Below are positions 6,789 to 8,119 of a stretch of 8,119 bases of DNA, piece by piece. The first letter of the stretch is position 1. Every line of letters starts with the position of its first letter. The stretch is from SKPH01 sp051748565 (GTDB lineage: Bacteria; Bacillota; Dethiobacteria; DTU022). The translations under genes were made by a program, and so were the position numbers. A model generated the notes under the pieces. The model saw only the letters and a list, made by a program, of their open reading frames with translations. It was not told the DNA's origin and made no database searches. The DNA lies in the NCBI GenBank assembly GCA_051748565.1, contig JBNJHN010000074.1, positions 1-8,119 on the forward strand, written 5' to 3'.

Positions 6789-7448
6789 GTGAGCTTTTTA
6801 GCTCATGAGTTGAAGTATCCCTGCCAGAGCGAAGCAGAACTCGAATTCCGTAGTGATGAAGATGTTGTAATGGAGGCGAAAAATGGCGATGTAGTCGCCC
6901 TGGAATTTTTAATAAATAAATATAAAAATTTTGTAAAAGCTAAAGCGAGATCTTATTTTTTAATCGGTGCTGATCGGGAAGACATCATCCAGGAAGGCAT
7001 GATCGGTCTCTACAAGGCGATCCGAGATTTCAGGGATGATAAACTTTCTTCCTTCCGCGCTTTTGCTGAATTATGTATTACCCGCCAGATTATAACAGCA
7101 ATCAAAACGGCTACCCGCCAGAAGCATATCCCTTTGAACTCATACGTCTCCCTGAATAAGCCGATTTATGATGAAGATTCAGATCGTACCCTGCTCGATA
7201 TCCTTTCCGGCTCCAAGATTACCGATCCGGAAGAACTGATGATTAACCGCGAAGAATACAATGACATCGAATTTAAAATGGGTGAAATCCTAAGCGAACT
7301 GGAATGGAAAGTGCTTACCCTCTATCTTGAAGGCAAATCCTACCAGGAGATTGCTGTCGACCTGCAGCGCCATGTCAAATCAATTGACAATGCTCTCCAA
7401 AGGGTTAAGCGGAAGTTGGAGCGCTATCTGGAAATACGCAGGACTTAA
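6789..7448 (+). CDS. sigH: RNA polymerase sigma-H factor (stationary phase/sporulation)
   Basis: This sigma-70 family factor (219 residues; Bacillus SigH is 218) directs RNA polymerase to early stationary-phase and sporulation genes. Region 2 spans about residues 40-110 and contains the SYFLIGADREDIIQEGMIGL block and AELCITRQIITAIKTATRQ (93-111), which form the core-binding and -10 recognition helices. Region 4, with its helix-turn-helix, spans about 167-215 and includes KSYQEIAVDLQRHVKSIDNA (183-202). Region 3 is absent, as expected for the family. The GTG start is supported by ACGGAGG (6774-6780), 8 nt upstream. The gene has its own promoter at 6704-6732. Its stop codon begins a 10-bp inverted repeat (7446-7455 and 7488-7497). 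Presence of this gene suggests a sporulation-type Firmicute, although SigH also has non-sporulation roles. Confidence 0.96.
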   Translation: MSFLAHELKYPCQSEAELEFRSDEDVVMEAKNGDVVALEFLINKYKNFVKAKARSYFLIGADREDIIQEGMIGLYKAIRDFRDDKLSSFRAFAELCITRQIITAIKTATRQKHIPLNSYVSLNKPIYDEDSDRTLLDILSGSKITDPEELMINREEYNDIEFKMGEILSELEWKVLTLYLEGKSYQEIAVDLQRHVKSIDNALQRVKRKLERYLEIRRT

Positions 7449-7497
7449 TAAAGCAGGATACGAGATCTATCAGGAAAGATTCAGAATTGCTTTATTA
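7446..7497 (+). repeat. 10-bp inverted repeat at the sigH 3' end
   Basis: TAATAAAGCA (7446-7455, beginning with the sigH stop codon) is perfectly complementary to TGCTTTATTA (7488-7497), with a 32-nt loop. The stem is AT-rich and no long T-run follows, so it is a weak terminator at best. It may instead stabilise the 3' end of the sigH mRNA. Confidence 0.5.
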
Positions 7498-7520
7498 TAA
7501 TTAGCAGCTGTTGCGTGTTG

Positions 7521-7549
7521 TTGACTTTTAAAATATAGCAGTGTATAAT
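7521..7549 (+). promoter_or_regulatory. Strong sigma-A promoter of the tRNA-tuf unit
   Basis: TTGACT (7521-7526) and a perfect TATAAT (7544-7549) are spaced by 17 nt. Initiation near 7556 would leave a leader of about 9 nt before the first tRNA gene, typical of stable-RNA promoters. No comparably good promoter is seen between the tRNAs and tuf, so it may also serve tuf. Confidence 0.87.
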
Positions 7550-7564
7550 CAGTATCGCTTAAAC

Positions 7565-7638
7565 GCGGGTGTAGCTCAATGGCAGAGTCCTAGCTTCCCA
7601 AGCTAGTCGCGTGGGTTCGATTCCCATCACCCGCTCCA
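7565..7638 (+). tRNA. tRNA-Gly(CCC)
   Basis: A full cloverleaf with a genome-encoded CCA end. The acceptor GCGGGTG (7565-7571) pairs with CACCCGC (7628-7634), followed by discriminator T and CCA. The anticodon stem CTAGC/GCTAG encloses the loop TTCCCAA, placing the anticodon CCC at 7597-7599 (reads GGG). The T arm is GTGGG, loop TTCGATT, CCCAT. The D stem GCTC/GAGT has one wobble pair. It is first of four tRNAs, 7 nt before the next. Confidence 0.95.
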
Positions 7639-7645
7639 GTGACGT

Positions 7646-7722
<77 letters not shown>

Positions 7723-7724
7723 GC

Positions 7725-7754
7725 ATAAGGAAATCGCAGCTGCGGTTTCCTTAT
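7725..7754 (+). terminator. Strong hairpin between tRNA-fMet and tRNA-Thr
   Basis: ATAAGGAAA (7725-7733) pairs with TTTCCTTAT (7746-7754). It extends through a T-G wobble and CGC/GCG to an AGCT loop, giving about 13 stacked pairs. It starts 3 nt after the fMet CCA. No clean T-run follows (ATAAATG), so it could be a partial terminator that lowers readthrough into the later tRNAs and tuf, or an RNase processing signal. The structure is clear; the function is inferred. Confidence 0.5.
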
Positions 7755-7777
7755 ATAAATGAAATGAAGCTTTATTT

Positions 7778-7853
7778 GCTCACGTAGCTCAGGAGGTAGA
7801 GCGTGTCCTTGGTAAGGACAAGGTCACCGGTTCAAATCCGGTCGTGAGCTCCA
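7778..7853 (+). tRNA. tRNA-Thr(GGT)
   Basis: The acceptor GCTCACG (7778-7784) pairs perfectly with CGTGAGC (7843-7849), with discriminator T and encoded CCA at 7851-7853. The anticodon stem TGTCC/GGACA encloses TTGGTAA, anticodon GGT at 7811-7813. The T arm is ACCGG, TTCAAAT, CCGGT. The next tRNA starts only 2 nt after the CCA, so the two are processed from one precursor. Confidence 0.96.
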
Positions 7854-7855
7854 CT

Positions 7856-7932
7856 GGCGGCGTAGCTCAGCTGGCAAGAGCACGCGGTTCATACCCGCGG
7901 AGTCCGGGGTTCGAATCCCTGCGCCGCCACCA
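7856..7932 (+). tRNA. Elongator tRNA-Met(CAT)
   Basis: The acceptor GGCGGCG (7856-7862) pairs with CGCCGCC (7922-7928), with discriminator A and encoded CCA. The anticodon stem CGCGG/CCGCG encloses TTCATAC, anticodon CAT at 7890-7892. There is no C1-A72 mismatch, so it is not an initiator. A CAT anticodon can also belong to lysidine-modified tRNA-Ile, but the acceptor and loop resemble Firmicutes elongator Met. The T arm is CGGGG, TTCGAAT, CCCTG. Confidence 0.9.
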
Positions 7933-8020
7933 TAATTTATTTTACACCGGGCTTTGTAAACAGCCGATTGGTAGTAATTGGTGAAGGTTGAAACCACCTG
8001 AGCATTTTCCCCAACTCTTA

Positions 8021-8027
8021 GGAGGTG
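8021..8027 (+). promoter_or_regulatory. Ribosome binding site fixing the TTG start of tuf
   Basis: GGAGGTG ends 7 nt before the TTG at 8035. The codon immediately before that TTG, in the same frame, is TAG (8032-8034), so no upstream start is possible. The first 19 codons after the TTG offer no ATG, GTG or TTG. Nearby CACCT (7995-7999) is complementary to AGGTG (8023-8027) and could partly mask the site. Confidence 0.85.
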
Positions 8028-8034
8028 CATTTAG

Positions 8035-8119
8035 TTGGCTAAGAAGAAGTTTGAGCGGACGAAGCCGCATGTTAATGTAGGGACGATTGGTCATGTGGAC
8101 CACGGCAAGACGACGTTGA
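8035..8119 (+). CDS. tuf: Elongation factor Tu, 5' end only (cut by window end)
   Basis: EF-Tu is the GTPase that carries aminoacyl-tRNA to the ribosomal A site. Only 28 codons are present, beginning MAKKKFERTKPHVNVGTIG. The G1 P-loop GHVDHGKT lies at residues 19-26, which is diagnostic for translational GTPases and, with this N-terminus, for EF-Tu. The start is a TTG forced by the in-frame TAG just before it and supported by GGAGGTG at 8021-8027. The 102-nt gap from the tRNA-Met gene shows no convincing promoter, so tuf is probably read, at least in part, from the tRNA promoter at 7521-7549. The gene runs off the window. Confidence 0.93.
   Translation, partial: MAKKKFERTKPHVNVGTIGHVDHGKTTL

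Noticed and set aside
7824..8030. Minus-strand reading frame of 68 codons across tRNA-Thr, tRNA-Met and the tuf leader
   Set aside because: It is antisense to two tRNA genes; its GAGIRTPD and SRPDLNR stretches are the known spurious translations of tRNA antisense strands.

Overview
The window reads as a chromosomal housekeeping segment of a low-to-moderate GC Gram-positive bacterium, most likely a spore-forming member of the Clostridia. The gene order yacL-ispD-ispF-cysE-cysS-x-rlmB-yacP-sigH is the conserved Firmicutes 'yac' neighbourhood. SigH is strongly Bacillus-like across regions 2 and 4, and tRNAs followed by tuf downstream of sigH is an order I associate with Clostridia (from memory, not checked). 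All genes lie on the + strand. Six of the ten protein genes start with GTG or TTG, each with a plausible Shine-Dalgarno sequence.

Layout. Positions 1-117 hold a terminator-like hairpin with a T-run, and a promoter-like -10 box inside its loop. Positions 118-2425 hold yacL (membrane PIN-TRAM protein), ispD and ispF (two consecutive-pathway MEP isoprenoid enzymes), tightly packed. A 147-nt gap follows, with a candidate H-type pseudoknot, and then cysE and cysS (cysteine synthesis and cysteinyl-tRNA charging), which overlap by 10 nt. The slot between cysS and rlmB, usually occupied by mrnC (mini-RNase III) in Bacillus, instead carries a short, divergent ThyA-type thymidylate synthase. Next come rlmB (23S rRNA 2'-O-methyltransferase) and yacP/rae1 (NYN-domain ribosome-associated nuclease), which overlap by 1 nt. 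A clear sigma-A-type promoter precedes sigH. A second clear promoter drives four CCA-encoding tRNA genes, Gly(CCC), initiator fMet(CAT), Thr(GGT) and elongator Met(CAT), followed by the start of tuf (EF-Tu), which is cut off by the window end.

Together the genes supply isoprenoid precursors, cysteine and Cys-tRNA, dTMP, rRNA modification, translation-linked RNA decay, the stationary-phase/sporulation sigma factor, and translation components. gltX, which lies between ispF and cysE in Bacillus, is absent here.

There is no mobile element, CRISPR array, phage gene or obvious new multi-gene system. The points most worth a second look are the ThyA variant at the mrnC position, the pseudoknot-like leader before cysE, the promoter nested in a terminator loop before yacL, and the tuf gene whose TTG start is forced by an in-frame stop directly upstream. 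No gap exceeds about 150 nt apart from the tRNA block.
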